Below, one piece after another: positions 25,901 to 33,618 of a DNA stretch of 39,346 bases. Origin of the DNA: Leptolinea sp964404415 (GTDB lineage Bacteria > Chloroflexota > Anaerolineae > Anaerolineales > Anaerolineaceae); the NCBI GenBank assembly GCA_964404415.1, contig CAYOKC010000014.1, forward strand, positions 1 through 39,346. Direction: 5' to 3'. The notes under the pieces were generated by a model. The model saw only the letters and a program-made list of their open reading frames with translations. It was not told where the DNA came from and did no database searches. Each line of letters begins with the position of its first letter. Position 1 is the first letter of the stretch. Both the position numbers and the translations under genes were made by a program.

Positions 25901-26545
25901 ACGGGAAATAAAGACCAGATCTATATCTGAACTGTAGTTCAATTCACGCCCGCCCAATTTACCCATCGCAAGGACAGAAAAACCATTGGCCGAAATCCCT
26001 GTCTGACTGACAGCCAGATTCAGGCACACCCTGGTAAGTGCAATGGCTGTGCGGGAAAGCTGGGATACCACGGCAGGAAGGTCAAACAAGTCGAGAAAAT
26101 CTGAAGCCCCGATACGAAGTAATTCCTCCTGCTGGTAACGCCTCAGGCAATTCTTCTTTTCCTCATCGGGAACCTGCCGAATCGCGGTCTCGGCTTCCTG
26201 AGTGATCTGTTCGAGGGTTTTTCGTTGGGATAGTTTTTTTCGATCGAGTAACAGGTTGAATGCCCGTGGATTTCGTAGCAGAATCTCAGTCAAAAAGTGA
26301 CTGGCGGAGAAAAGTGTGCAAAGAATTTCCACCCCCCGTGGATTTTGATCAAGAAGTGGAATTAGTCCAATCCCATAATTTTCGATGAAACGTTCAAAAT
26401 GAACCAGCGATCTATCCGGATCGGCTGTCTCTGAAAGAGCATTAATCAAAGCCGGTTTGATTCTTTCAAATCCCGGTTGTTTTGTTTGAAGGCGGGTAAA
26501 GATGGCGGACGCTGTTTCTGGGTCGGAGAAAGTAATTCGTTCCAT
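22919..26545 (-). CDS. glnE: Bifunctional glutamine synthetase adenylyltransferase/deadenylylase with two ACT domains
   Basis: 1208 residues, against about 945 in E. coli. GlnE attaches and removes AMP on glutamine synthetase. The N-terminal nucleotidyltransferase half has GKLGGRELNYSSDIDLVF (195-212). The C-terminal half has GKCGGRELGFASDIELMF (934-951), where the second metal-binding Asp of DxD is Glu. Each half is followed by a helical domain (RSVGDIEF-like VGSIRDIEFVIQYLQ at 341-355; PGGLVDVEYLIQGLQ at 1088-1102). Between the halves, about 490-760, is an extra segment with two ACT-like modules: VTIVAYDYPGELSVLCGLL (520-538) and YTVLQIDAPDTFGFLYEF (677-694), like those ending GlnD. Divergent from the SLC13-type permease; target is probably the GlnA at 35138. 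Confidence 0.95.
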   Translation of the reverse strand: MERITFSDPETASAIFTRLQTKQPGFERIKPALINALSETADPDRSLVHFERFIENYGIGLIPLLDQNPRGVEILCTLFSASHFLTEILLRNPRAFNLLLDRKKLSQRKTLEQITQEAETAIRQVPDEEKKNCLRRYQQEELLRIGASDFLDLFDLPAVVSQLSRTAIALTRVCLNLAVSQTGISANGFSVLAMGKLGGRELNYSSDIDLVFISRDDPNKLIPLAQKLIDNLASTTSDGFLYRVDIRLRPWGNDGPLISTLPGFLTYIDKNARLWEKQALLKLRPIAGDLSLGEEFREASYSRVIHLPEEQIKSEVFAMKQRTEEVLREKGREWGEVKLGVGSIRDIEFVIQYLQMVNLRNFPQIRTRATLKAIPYLRSNGLLSAGDARILHDGYIFLRTIEHYLQMMDYRQTYTLPSEKSAIRILARRLGFQDGEAFIERYHEHCQAVREIFIRYIGDKPEAPKTSPEVSRHLARMDNSYKLVFSDEEIQRHSELAAELGPAKSVSMDVEEKENGCYRVTIVAYDYPGELSVLCGLLFVHGFNIIDGYAFTYEPAVTTEKKRHNNAFRRSDGSLNHHVYHPTPAENHETAVDESRQKIVDVFTVQPVSRQPVTQNTWDSYISDLSHMMSLFQSGQRREARGLLAKRVGAAFQAIPGSAVPLMPIDIEIINDPAERYTVLQIDAPDTFGFLYEFTNALAFTRTNINRMIVRSVGSRARDVFFVTDANGNRIEDNLKQRELRAAIVLIKHFTHLLPNSPNPEIALLHFREFLAHLFERPNWPDEIASIEQSDVLKALAHILGVSDFLWDDFLRMQYANLFPVVKDVGALAVAKPRIELNNELTQATETRIVGGIGYPDWQAALNAYKDRELFRIDMRHILGLTSEFWDFAAELTDLAEVVIASAVNMCQADLGQRYGYPLSEDRTPGTLSVVALGKCGGRELGFASDIELMFIYSGNGHTDGGESIETSDYYERLVRSVVTTIHARQEGIFQIDLQLRPYGKAGSMAVSLESFKKYFAAEGPAWAYERQALVKLRPIAGDIDLGETITRLRDEFAYQSGPFDVTAMRAMRERQVRHLVTGGTFNAKYSPGGLVDVEYLIQGLQINHGANNPALRVTNIRTAMALLNEAGILSDSDYTGLRKSHTFLRWVIDSLRVVRGNAKDITVPPYGSEEFAFLARRLRYENDIDRLRDDLLMYQTQVLEINNRLLG

Positions 26546-26562
26546 GGGAAGCCTTATAAAAA

Positions 26563-26568
26563 ATTATA
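26563..26568 (-). promoter_or_regulatory. Candidate -10 box of glnE
   Basis: A perfect TATAAT on the minus strand, 18-23 bp before the glnE ATG, implies a very short leader. No convincing -35 hexamer is seen. The ACCC-N4-GGGT dyad at 26608-26619 would lie at about -52 to -63 from this start. Confidence 0.35.
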
Positions 26569-26607
26569 CATGAGGCAAGGGGATTAAATGCATTCAGGTT
26601 CAAAAGT

Positions 26608-26619
26608 ACCCGAAAGGGT
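26608..26619. promoter_or_regulatory. Upstream nitrogen-island dyad ACCC-N4-GGGT (glnE / permease)
   Basis: ACCC GAAA GGGT, a perfect 4+4 dyad. It lies in the 223-bp region between divergent glnE and the SLC13-type permease and could serve both. It is 84 bp upstream of the promoter-proximal dyad at 26692, equal to eight helical turns. Confidence 0.6.
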
Positions 26620-26691
26620 TAATCCGCCAATGGAATCACAGGATTTTTTAATTGAAACCAGAGTTTTGTTAAAAAATGACCCGTAAAAATT

Positions 26692-26734
26692 CTCCATAAG
26701 GGTTATTCAAGGAGCATGACGCAACAAGTAGAAT
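26692..26734 (+). promoter_or_regulatory. Promoter of SLC13-type permease: dyad plus -10
   Basis: CTCC ATAA GGGT TAT (26692-26706) followed by TAGAAT (26729-26734). GGGT begins 29 bp before the -10 box, the same distance as at the other three promoters. The expected start site is about 28 bp before the ATG. An extra ACCC lies at 26679-26682. Confidence 0.6.
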
Positions 26735-26768
26735 GTTCAAAACCCTGTGAAAAGAAGAGGCAGCCATC

Positions 26769-28067
26769 ATGTTATCCATAATTATCTTTATTGTTGCCTA
26801 TGGAATGATTGTCAGTGAAAAGTTTCCCCGGCATTGGGTGGCTATGGGTGGAGGAGCCCTTCTGTTGATCACAGGTGTGATGTCACCTAAAGATGCCATT
26901 GAATATATAAACTGGGAAACACTAGGGTTGTTATCCGGCATGTTTATCCTGGTCTCCATATTGAATGAAGCCGGATTTTTTACCTGGCTCGCGATGACGT
27001 CAATCCGGAAGGTGAATTACCAACCTGTTCCGCTCTTTGTTATTCTGATCATCCTGGCAAGCATTTTGGCCATGTTCATGGACAGTATCACTGTCATGCT
27101 GTTTCTGACCGCGTTGACAGTGCAGTTGACAAGATTATTGAAAATTGACCCTATTCCAGTTGTGATCGCGGAAGTTTGCGCGGCGAATACCGGTGGAGCG
27201 GCTACGTTAATGGGTGACCCTCCCAATGTGATCCTGGGTACCACTCTGGGATTTACGTTCAATGATTTTGTGAGAAATACGATGCCAGTATCCATCGTTG
27301 TCGCATTGGCTTTATTGATTTTCTTTTACTTTGTCAACCGGAAATCTTTGCTGCACGCGCGGGAATTACTGACACCTGAAACGATAGCTGAAATTGAAAA
27401 CCTGCAAACAGAAAAAGTACATGTTCATATGACACGCGTTGGAGTGATCTATTTTGGTATTGCGGTTTTATTGCTTATCTTTCATTTGCCATTGACAGAG
27501 ATCACCGGGTTGCCGATCAATGCCGCCACAGCCGCCCTTGTTCCGGCCATTCTCGCGCTATTTCTACTTAAACCCGGGCAAGCCCGCAATGTGATTTTGA
27601 AGGTGGATGGCGAAAGCCTTTTATTTTTTGGCGGATTATTTTTGTTGATTGGTGGATTGGAAAAAGCTAGAGTTTTTGAAATCATTGCCGAAATGTTGGC
27701 AGGATCAAAAACATCCACAAGCGTTTTCTTATTGGCGTTGCATTGGATCCCCGGGCTTGCGAGCGGCGTGCTGGATAATGTTCCCCTGGCGCTGGCAATG
27801 AGTTATGTTCTGGAAGACCTGGCAAAAATTCCTGGAATGCCCGCGCTTGCTATGATGGTATGGGCTCTGGCACTGGGTGTGGATATTGGCGGTAACCTGA
27901 CGCCGATCGGTGCTTCGGCAAACGTGGTCGCGTATTCTTACATGGAACGAAATTATGGCAAGGTGGGGTGGAAGAGGTGGTTATTGATCGCCGTCCCACC
28001 AACATTAATGGCGATGATGATGGCCTCACTAATGTGTGTTGGTAAAGATCTTATCGGGTGGTATTGA
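26769..28067 (+). CDS. ArsB/NhaD/SLC13-type membrane transporter
   Basis: 432 residues with about 11-12 predicted membrane helices throughout. The ion-transporter superfamily hallmarks are present: ITVMLFLTALTVQL after the first reentrant segment and ANTGGAATLMGDPPNVILG (about 138-156), which is the NhaD/ArsB/P-protein signature, plus a second half repeat ending LGVDIGGNLTPIGASANVVA. Members move Na+/H+, arsenite or carboxylates; sequence alone does not settle which. Its promoter shares the nitrogen-island dyad, so the cargo or coupling ion may relate to nitrogen or carbon-nitrogen balance. Weak RBS (AAGAGG). Followed by a strong terminator. Confidence 0.88.
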   Translation: MLSIIIFIVAYGMIVSEKFPRHWVAMGGGALLLITGVMSPKDAIEYINWETLGLLSGMFILVSILNEAGFFTWLAMTSIRKVNYQPVPLFVILIILASILAMFMDSITVMLFLTALTVQLTRLLKIDPIPVVIAEVCAANTGGAATLMGDPPNVILGTTLGFTFNDFVRNTMPVSIVVALALLIFFYFVNRKSLLHARELLTPETIAEIENLQTEKVHVHMTRVGVIYFGIAVLLLIFHLPLTEITGLPINAATAALVPAILALFLLKPGQARNVILKVDGESLLFFGGLFLLIGGLEKARVFEIIAEMLAGSKTSTSVFLLALHWIPGLASGVLDNVPLALAMSYVLEDLAKIPGMPALAMMVWALALGVDIGGNLTPIGASANVVAYSYMERNYGKVGWKRWLLIAVPPTLMAMMMASLMCVGKDLIGWY

Positions 28068-28104
28068 TCCCGACTCCAGTACCACTGTGAAGGAAAATGA
28101 AAAG

Positions 28105-28144
28105 ACCAGAAGGACCGTAAAGGAAATACGGTTCTTCTGGTTTT
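28105..28144 (+). terminator. Terminator of the SLC13-type permease
   Basis: ACCAGAAGGACCGTA (28105-28119) pairs with TACGGTTCTTCTGGT (28127-28141), a 15-bp stem with one G-U pair and a seven-base loop, ending in TTTT. Confidence 0.85.
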
Positions 28145-28171
28145 ATCCAAGATCCACGTTAATGAAAAACT

Positions 28172-28183
28172 ACCCGAATGGGT
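28172..28183. promoter_or_regulatory. Upstream nitrogen-island dyad ACCC-N4-GGGT (amt)
   Basis: ACCC GAAT GGGT, flanked by T and GA as at the glnE/permease site. It is 53 bp upstream of the promoter-proximal dyad at 28225, about five helical turns. Confidence 0.6.
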
Positions 28184-28224
28184 GAAAAAACAACGAATAA
28201 TCCAATGATAATTAATGAAAATTC

Positions 28225-28267
28225 CTCCATCCGGGTAATGTTTTTACTGAATCAGGAGGCATAGAAT
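28225..28267 (+). promoter_or_regulatory. Promoter of amt: dyad plus -10
   Basis: CTCC ATCC GGGT AAT (28225-28239) and TAGAAT (28262-28267), with GGGT 29 bp before the -10. The expected leader is about 22 bp. No good -35 hexamer is seen, as expected for an activator-dependent promoter. Confidence 0.6.
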
Positions 28268-28295
28268 ACATCTGATCATCTCAAAGGAGAGAGAT

Positions 28296-29903
28296 ATGAG
28301 CACTAATTCCTTTTCTCGTATCAGGCAACTGAGGATCCTTATCATAGGATTATTAATTGCTGCCCTCTTCGTTCCCTCTATGATAGTGTTTGCCGATGAT
28401 GGTGGACCGACCGTAGAGACAGTCAACACGGCTGTTCAGAGCTTTTCAATGGACCTGAATACGTTGTGGGTGTTTGTGGCTGCCTTTCTGGTTTTTTTCA
28501 TGCAAGCCGGGTTTGCCCTGGTTGAAACCGGTTTTACCCGTGCCAAGAATGTGGTCCACACGATGATGATGAATATCATGGTCTTCTGTGTAGGCGCCAT
28601 TGGATACTGGGCTACCGGTTTTGCTATTCAATTTGGCGGCGTCAACTTTACCTACCCTGAAATCAGTACCTCTTTACCCGCCTGGTCGTTCGCGCCGGTC
28701 ACGCTAAGCAATTGGGCGGTAGATAAATTGGCTTCACCCTGGCTGGTTGGTGGATTCAATGTTTTCGGGCTTGATGGATTTTTCCTCAACGGCCTGACCC
28801 TGAGCAGCGGTATTCTGGTCTTCTTTCTGTTCCAGATGGTCTTTATGGACACGGCAGCCACAATTCCCACTGGTTCCATGGCGGAACGTTTGAAATTCTC
28901 CGGTTTTGTTCTGATGGGGCTATGGGTCAGTATGTTCATCTACCCGTTGATCGGGAACTGGGTCTGGGGCGGTGGCTGGTTGGCCAACCTTGGCCGCAGC
29001 ATGGGTTGGGGCAACGGGGCGGTTGACTTTGCAGGCTCTGGAGTTGTCCACATGATCGGTGGCGCGGTTGCCCTGGCTGGCGCCGTTGTGATCGGTCCGC
29101 GAATTGGAAAGTTCAACAAGGATGGCTCTGCCAACGCAATACCGGGCCACAGTATTTCACTGGGCGTCCTGGGTACCATCATCCTTTTCTTTGGTTGGTT
29201 CGGATTCAACCCCGGTTCCTCCCTGGGTTTCACCGGCGGGTTCCGTAACCTGGCCATTCTCGCGGCTGTCAATACTCTGCTGGCCGGCGCGGCTGGCGGT
29301 ATGTCTGCCATGCTGTACATGTGGTGGTTCAGCAAAGCCAAAAAACCGGATCCCTGTATGTCTGTCAATGGTGTTCTGGCCGGTCTGGTAGCCATCACTG
29401 CTCCCTGCGCGTTCGTGGATATCTGGGCTGCTGTGGTCATTGGCCTGATCGCCGGTGTGTGGGTATGTGCAGCTTCTGTACTGTTGGAAAAAATGAAAAT
29501 TGACGATCCCGTGGGTGCTGTTCCGGTTCACCTTTTCAATGGTTTCTGGGGTGTTCTGGCTGTGGGAATTTTTGCCAATGGCAATCCTGACACCGCCGCC
29601 TGGAACGGTGTATCAACACCTGTCACCGGTTTATTGTATGGCAATGCTTCACAACTTCTGGCACAGGGTGCCGAGGCTTTATCAGTGCTCGTTATTGCGG
29701 GTGGTTTGTCATTTGTGTTCTTCAAGGTGCTCTCTGCTTTAGGTCTGTTGAGGGTCCCGGCCGACGTTGAACTGGAAGGGTTGGACTTTCCTGAAATGGG
29801 GGTGTTGGGATATCCCAGGGATTGGGAACCCTCTCCTACTGCATTGAAAGGGCTGCCGGGATATAAGGGAAAATCAACATCAGTACCAGTGGCTGAAGGG
29901 TAA
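28296..29903 (+). CDS. amt: Ammonium transporter (Amt/MEP/Rh family)
   Basis: 535 residues. A cleavable-looking signal (ending near VFADDGG, about 31-37) precedes 11 membrane helices. The twin-histidine pore is present: H252 in GSGVVHMIGG and H412 in VPVHLFNGFWG. The loop MDTAATIPTGSMAERLKF and the segment NWVWGGGWL are typical of Amt. The cytoplasmic tail LRVPADVELEGLDFPEMG matches the region that contacts GlnK in AmtB, yet no glnK/glnB lies next to it. RBS AAAGGAGAG. Its promoter carries the nitrogen-island dyads, so induction under low ammonium is likely (inference). Confidence 0.97.
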   Translation: MSTNSFSRIRQLRILIIGLLIAALFVPSMIVFADDGGPTVETVNTAVQSFSMDLNTLWVFVAAFLVFFMQAGFALVETGFTRAKNVVHTMMMNIMVFCVGAIGYWATGFAIQFGGVNFTYPEISTSLPAWSFAPVTLSNWAVDKLASPWLVGGFNVFGLDGFFLNGLTLSSGILVFFLFQMVFMDTAATIPTGSMAERLKFSGFVLMGLWVSMFIYPLIGNWVWGGGWLANLGRSMGWGNGAVDFAGSGVVHMIGGAVALAGAVVIGPRIGKFNKDGSANAIPGHSISLGVLGTIILFFGWFGFNPGSSLGFTGGFRNLAILAAVNTLLAGAAGGMSAMLYMWWFSKAKKPDPCMSVNGVLAGLVAITAPCAFVDIWAAVVIGLIAGVWVCAASVLLEKMKIDDPVGAVPVHLFNGFWGVLAVGIFANGNPDTAAWNGVSTPVTGLLYGNASQLLAQGAEALSVLVIAGGLSFVFFKVLSALGLLRVPADVELEGLDFPEMGVLGYPRDWEPSPTALKGLPGYKGKSTSVPVAEG

Positions 29904-29929
29904 CCTTTACTAACAAACGCAGTCGTCTT

Positions 29930-29963
29930 GATGAAAACCGGTCGGTCAGGGCCGGTTTTCATC
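29930..29963. terminator. Terminator after amt
   Basis: GATGAAAACCGG (29930-29941) pairs perfectly with CCGGTTTTCATC (29952-29963) over a ten-base loop. The TTTT within the right arm acts as the U tract of a shorter CCGG-stem terminator; symmetric, so it may work in both directions. Confidence 0.75.
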
Positions 29964-30021
29964 GTTAATATCGCATCTTCTTTATATTTCCCCAGATTTC
30001 CCGTAATGAGAGACTAAAATA

Positions 30022-30033
30022 ACCCGTTAGGGT
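30022..30033. promoter_or_regulatory. Upstream nitrogen-island dyad ACCC-N4-GGGT (APC permease)
   Basis: ACCC GTTA GGGT, a perfect dyad 75 bp upstream of the promoter-proximal dyad at 30097, about seven helical turns. Confidence 0.6.
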
Positions 30034-30096
30034 AGTTTTTTAGTGTCTGTGTATATACTTCCACTGGTCTTTTTTTTATTTTTCCTCCTATTAAGT

Positions 30097-30139
30097 GCCC
30101 TTTTGGGTACTTTGGGTTACTCAAGAGGGTATGTAAAAT
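30097..30139 (+). promoter_or_regulatory. Promoter of the APC permease: dyad, extra GGGT copies and -10
   Basis: GCCC TTTT GGGT (30097-30108) and TAAAAT (30134-30139), with GGGT again 29 bp before the -10. Two further GGGT copies lie at 30114 and 30127; the second abuts the -10 as in the second glnA promoter. Confidence 0.55.
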
Positions 30140-30166
30140 GGTCAAAATAATTTTGTGAAAATCGGC

Positions 30167-30172
30167 AGGAGG
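30167..30172 (+). promoter_or_regulatory. Ribosome binding site deciding the APC permease start
   Basis: AGGAGG five bases before the ATG at 30178. An in-frame GTG at 30172 overlaps this site and cannot be the start. Confidence 0.85.
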
Positions 30173-30177
30173 TGTTC

Positions 30178-31721
30178 ATGGCTACGTCATCGAATAGAAA
30201 AACATTGGGATTGACCGGTGTTACCGTCAGCGCGATGGCGCTGATCGCGCCGGGCGCTTTTCTCTGGATGACGTATCAATTGCAAGCCGCGAGTATGGAC
30301 GCGAACGGCGTCACGACGGCCGTCGACATGCTGCCGGGAATTTTAGCCGCGCTGGTACTTGCTTTCCTGTCAGCATTGTCTTTCAGTGAACTGGCCCGAC
30401 GATACCCGGATGCAGGCTCCGGGAACGCGTACTATTTTGCCGAGAAGGCATTCCTTGAACGTGAAAGAGGAAAAGTGCGTCAATGGGGAAAGCTGGCCAA
30501 GTTCATTACCGGGTGGGCGGCTCACTTATTCTACTGGGTATATCCGGGAGTGATGGTAGCCTTTTTTACCATACTGGCAACCTATCTACTGGGTTTTTAC
30601 GGTTTGCATCCCTCTGTGTGGGGGCAGGTCATTATTGCCTGGATTTTCGCGATCACAATCGGTATGCTCGCGATGCGGGGAATTACCGGGTCAACCGTGG
30701 TATCCGTGGTGATCAACTTCATTCAACTGGCAGTGTTGATCGTGTTTTCTGTATTAGCGATTAAATTCCGACTTGATAATCCATTGACTATTCCGGCTAC
30801 CGATTGGTTTCATCTTTCCGCACAGTCTGTGTTTACCCCGCATAGTATTTCCGGTGTGCTGTTTCAAGCATCCATCGCCATTATTATTCTGGTCGGGTTT
30901 GAATCGTCCACAGCGCTTGCGGCAAAGGCCAAAAATCCACAGCGCGATATCCCACGTGGAATAATTTTGGCTCTAATTATCCAGGGCCTATTTGCCTATA
31001 TGCTGGAATATTTTGCCGCAAATTTTGCCCTCAGCAATCAATTGACCTCCGCTGACGGTACCCNNNNNNNNNNGCGGCTGCCGCGGCATCCAGCGCTCCT
31101 ATAGGGGACCTGGCTATTCAGATAGGGGATATCTTTTTGGGAGGCAACGGTTTCGCGTTCATGCTGGTTATGGCTGCCAGCGGAGTACTGGCCATTATTG
31201 GAACGACACTCTCTGCCATGAATACGGCTGTCAGGATCACCTTTGCCATGGCGCAGGACAATGAATTGCCTGAAATTGTCGGTTTACTGCATGAAAAGTA
31301 CTCCACCCCATTTGCCGCGGTGATCTTCTTATCCATTTTCTCAGGGATAATCGGCACGATTGGAATTCTGGGTGGTGTTTCTGCCGTAACGGGTATAGTC
31401 CTGGCATCAAACCTGGGAACATTTGTCTTGTACGGGTTGATTTGCGCTCTGACGATCGTGGCTTTCGCCGGCAAACCCGGATCCAACGTAATCCGTCATC
31501 TGTTGATCCCTTTGTTGGGATTGGCGGCAAATGTTTTACTTTTCGGATCCATATTTTTCATCGGTCTTAAATCGGGTGGCACAACCGCACAATCAACATA
31601 TGTGGCAACCGGCATAGCGGGCAGTTGGTTAATTATCAGCATGATTTACTATGTGTTAAACCGTCATAAAAAAGGTCAAACGATTAATCCGTTCATCAAA
31701 CAAGCGGTTGAAGAAAAATAG
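30178..31721 (+). CDS. APC-superfamily amino acid permease (contains N gap)
   Basis: About 510 residues once the gap is bridged. Many membrane helices with the APC hallmarks: the first helix ALIAPGAFLWM, the helix-2/3 motif YPDAGSGNAYYFAEKAF, and VGFESSTALAAKAKNPQRDIPRGI in helices 6-7. The ten N at 31064-31073 shift the frame; after the gap the chain resumes at 31074 with AAAASSAPIGDLAIQIGD and continues to 31721, so the apparent second frame from 31137 is the same gene. Its substrate is probably an amino acid or polyamine. Under the nitrogen-island promoter it may import a nitrogen source. Downstream genes follow by 49, -4 and 16 bp. Confidence 0.88.
31064..31073. other. Assembly gap (10 N) inside the APC permease
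   Basis: Left frame ends within a codon at 31063 and the right frame begins at 31074, so the true gap length must leave remainder 2 when divided by 3. Confidence 0.95.
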
Positions 31722-31745
31722 GCCGTTCACTTTTCAACTATCTGA

Positions 31746-31765
31746 CCGAATCTGACCGGATTCGG
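31746..31765. promoter_or_regulatory. Hairpin between APC permease and PP2C genes
   Basis: CCGAATC (31746-31752) and GATTCGG (31759-31765) form a perfect 7-bp stem around TGACCG, which also makes a direct repeat TCTGACCG. There is no T run, so it is more likely an operator or mRNA processing or attenuation element than a strong terminator. Confidence 0.4.
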
Positions 31766-31770
31766 ATTAC

Positions 31771-32601
31771 GTGGGAGATGGCGCTTTGACCAATTGTATG
31801 CCGGATGTCGAATTCAGCGGTATTAGCATAGCCGGCCCTGTCAGGGAAGATAACCAGGATTCCATTTTTTTACCTGATACTGATCATGGTAATAACCACG
31901 GTCAATTGTTCGCGATCGCGGATGGTATGGGTGGATATTCACTGGGAAATATCGCCAGCCAAATGGCCATAGAATCGGTTTCTCTGGCCGTTTATTCCTT
32001 GGAGAAGCCCAACCCCTCGGCGTTGAAAGCCGGAATTGACCGCGCGAATCTCCAGGTTTACAACACGGCTGTGAAATCCGGAGTAGGCCGGATGGGAACA
32101 ACGATAACGGCAGCCTACATAATTGGTGATACCCTGCATCTTGGCCATATCGGTGACAGCCGGGCATACATAGTCCGTAATGGTAAATCCACATGCCTGA
32201 CCGTTGATCATACTCAAGTGGGTGAAATGGTCAGGGCAAAATTACTATCACCTGATCGCGTAAGAACTCACGCGAGTCGGTCGGTACTGACGCGTGCTGT
32301 AGGGATTGATCTATTTGTCAGACCTGATATTACCAGTCACCATTTGATGGAGGGTGACCGTGTGATCCTCTGCACAGACGGAGTATGGTCCGTTATTGAA
32401 GATGTGGAATTTGGAACGAGAACAAAAAATTTACCGGTCGAATTGGTCAGTCAGAGTTTGATCGATCTGGCCTTATCACGTGACACAGACGATAACGCAT
32501 CTGTTGTCGCGTTTGAGATCACAAAGCTTAACCTTCCAGTGACTGTACCCCAACCGCAAAAAATCAACTGGCTGCAGAAATTGAGGAAAATGACCCAATG
32601 A
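31771..32601 (+). CDS. PP2C-family Ser/Thr protein phosphatase
   Basis: 276 residues from GTG at 31771; a TTG at 31786 with GGGAG eight bases before it is an equally good start. Metal-binding PP2C motifs are complete: REDNQDS (25-31), IADGMGGY (49-56, D51), GHIGDSRAYIV (125-135), CTDGVWSVIED (201-211) and DDNASVVAFE near the end. These Mn/Mg-dependent enzymes reverse Ser/Thr phosphorylation in the cytoplasm. The stop overlaps the start of the kinase gene (ATGA), so the two opposing activities are made together. The run continues into glnA. Confidence 0.93.
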   Translation: MGDGALTNCMPDVEFSGISIAGPVREDNQDSIFLPDTDHGNNHGQLFAIADGMGGYSLGNIASQMAIESVSLAVYSLEKPNPSALKAGIDRANLQVYNTAVKSGVGRMGTTITAAYIIGDTLHLGHIGDSRAYIVRNGKSTCLTVDHTQVGEMVRAKLLSPDRVRTHASRSVLTRAVGIDLFVRPDITSHHLMEGDRVILCTDGVWSVIEDVEFGTRTKNLPVELVSQSLIDLALSRDTDDNASVVAFEITKLNLPVTVPQPQKINWLQKLRKMTQ

Positions 32602-33602
32602 ATGCCTATGCTATAATGAATCCCACTATGCTTCAAATTGGCGACCAATTTGACCGCTATCAAATTCAAGCCCATATGGCGCAGGGGGGGATGAGTGACA
32701 TTTACCGGGCGTTTGATCTGGTAAATCGCCGGGAGGTAGTCATAAAGGTTCCGGATCAATCTATGTTGGGGGATCCGGCTCAATATGAACGCTTTCAACG
32801 GGAACTGGAAGTAATGGACACTCTGGATCATCCGGCCATTCTGAGAGGGCTGGGATCCGGAAAATTTAATCGAATACCATTCCTGGTCACAGAATTCGTG
32901 GAAGGTAAACCGCTGCGCGCGTTGATTGAAAGTTCGGCGCCCTTACCGGTCGAGCAGGCTCTTGACCTTATTCGGAAAATTGCCGAGGGAATGTCGTATT
33001 GCCATAAGAATGATGTTATCCACCGCGATCTCAAACCTGAGAATATTTTTGTTACGGATGTCAACCAACCGGTGATCATGGATTTCGGATTAGCACTAAC
33101 AAAGGGCGCTCACCGGGTGACATACTCTAACCTGAGCGCCACAATGGGCACACCTGATTATATGTCTCCAGAGCAAATTGACGGCAAGCGCGGCGATCAA
33201 CGCACTGATATCTATGCTCTCGGCATCATTCTGTTTGAATTACTTACCGGCCGCCCTCCATTCACCGGCGATTCAACGATGGTAGTAATGTCACAGCATT
33301 TGAATAATCTGCCTCCTCGCGTAGATAAGCTCAACGCGGAAGTTCCTGAAAATATAGCCGCGATAGTGGCTACCAGTTTACAGAAAGATCCCGAAGCGCG
33401 GTTCGCGTCAATGGACGCACTGGTTGAAGCGTTGGATCACCCTGAGGTTGTTGATCTGAGAATTTTGGATCGGAAACCAGCGTCAACAGGCGGAGGTCCA
33501 TCGTTGGCCATGTTGCAGATATGGAAAGGAATTGGTTTGTCCTTCGGTGTTCTTATCGCGTTAGTAATTCTTGCCTTGATTCTTCAAACCTTGAGACCAT
33601 AA
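32598..33602 (+). CDS. Membrane-anchored Ser/Thr protein kinase (PknB-like)
   Basis: 334 residues. Hanks-type kinase domain about 18-280: glycine loop MAQGGMSDIYRA (27-38), catalytic Lys in VVIKV (K50), HRDLKPEN (142-149), DFG (162-164), MGTPDYMSPEQ (183-193), and DIYALGIILFELLTGRPPF. A short linker and one membrane helix (about 309-330) close the protein with almost no external part, so it lacks the PASTA sensor domains of PknB. It overlaps the PP2C gene by 4 bp and lies 16 bp before glnA. Glutamine synthetase or the transporter is a possible substrate, by position only. Confidence 0.94.
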   Translation: MNAYAIMNPTMLQIGDQFDRYQIQAHMAQGGMSDIYRAFDLVNRREVVIKVPDQSMLGDPAQYERFQRELEVMDTLDHPAILRGLGSGKFNRIPFLVTEFVEGKPLRALIESSAPLPVEQALDLIRKIAEGMSYCHKNDVIHRDLKPENIFVTDVNQPVIMDFGLALTKGAHRVTYSNLSATMGTPDYMSPEQIDGKRGDQRTDIYALGIILFELLTGRPPFTGDSTMVVMSQHLNNLPPRVDKLNAEVPENIAAIVATSLQKDPEARFASMDALVEALDHPEVVDLRILDRKPASTGGGPSLAMLQIWKGIGLSFGVLIALVILALILQTLRP

Positions 33603-33618
33603 TTACAGGAGCGCGACA

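Noticed and set aside
26640..26720. Sigma-54 promoter before the nitrogen genes
   Set aside because: No GG-N10-GC element at -24/-12 in the region; instead there are TAnAAT -10 boxes at constant distance from the dyad.
31137..31721. A separate 194-residue membrane protein gene
   Set aside because: Its frame extends back to the N gap at 31074 with permease-like sequence and no RBS; it is the C-terminal part of the APC permease.
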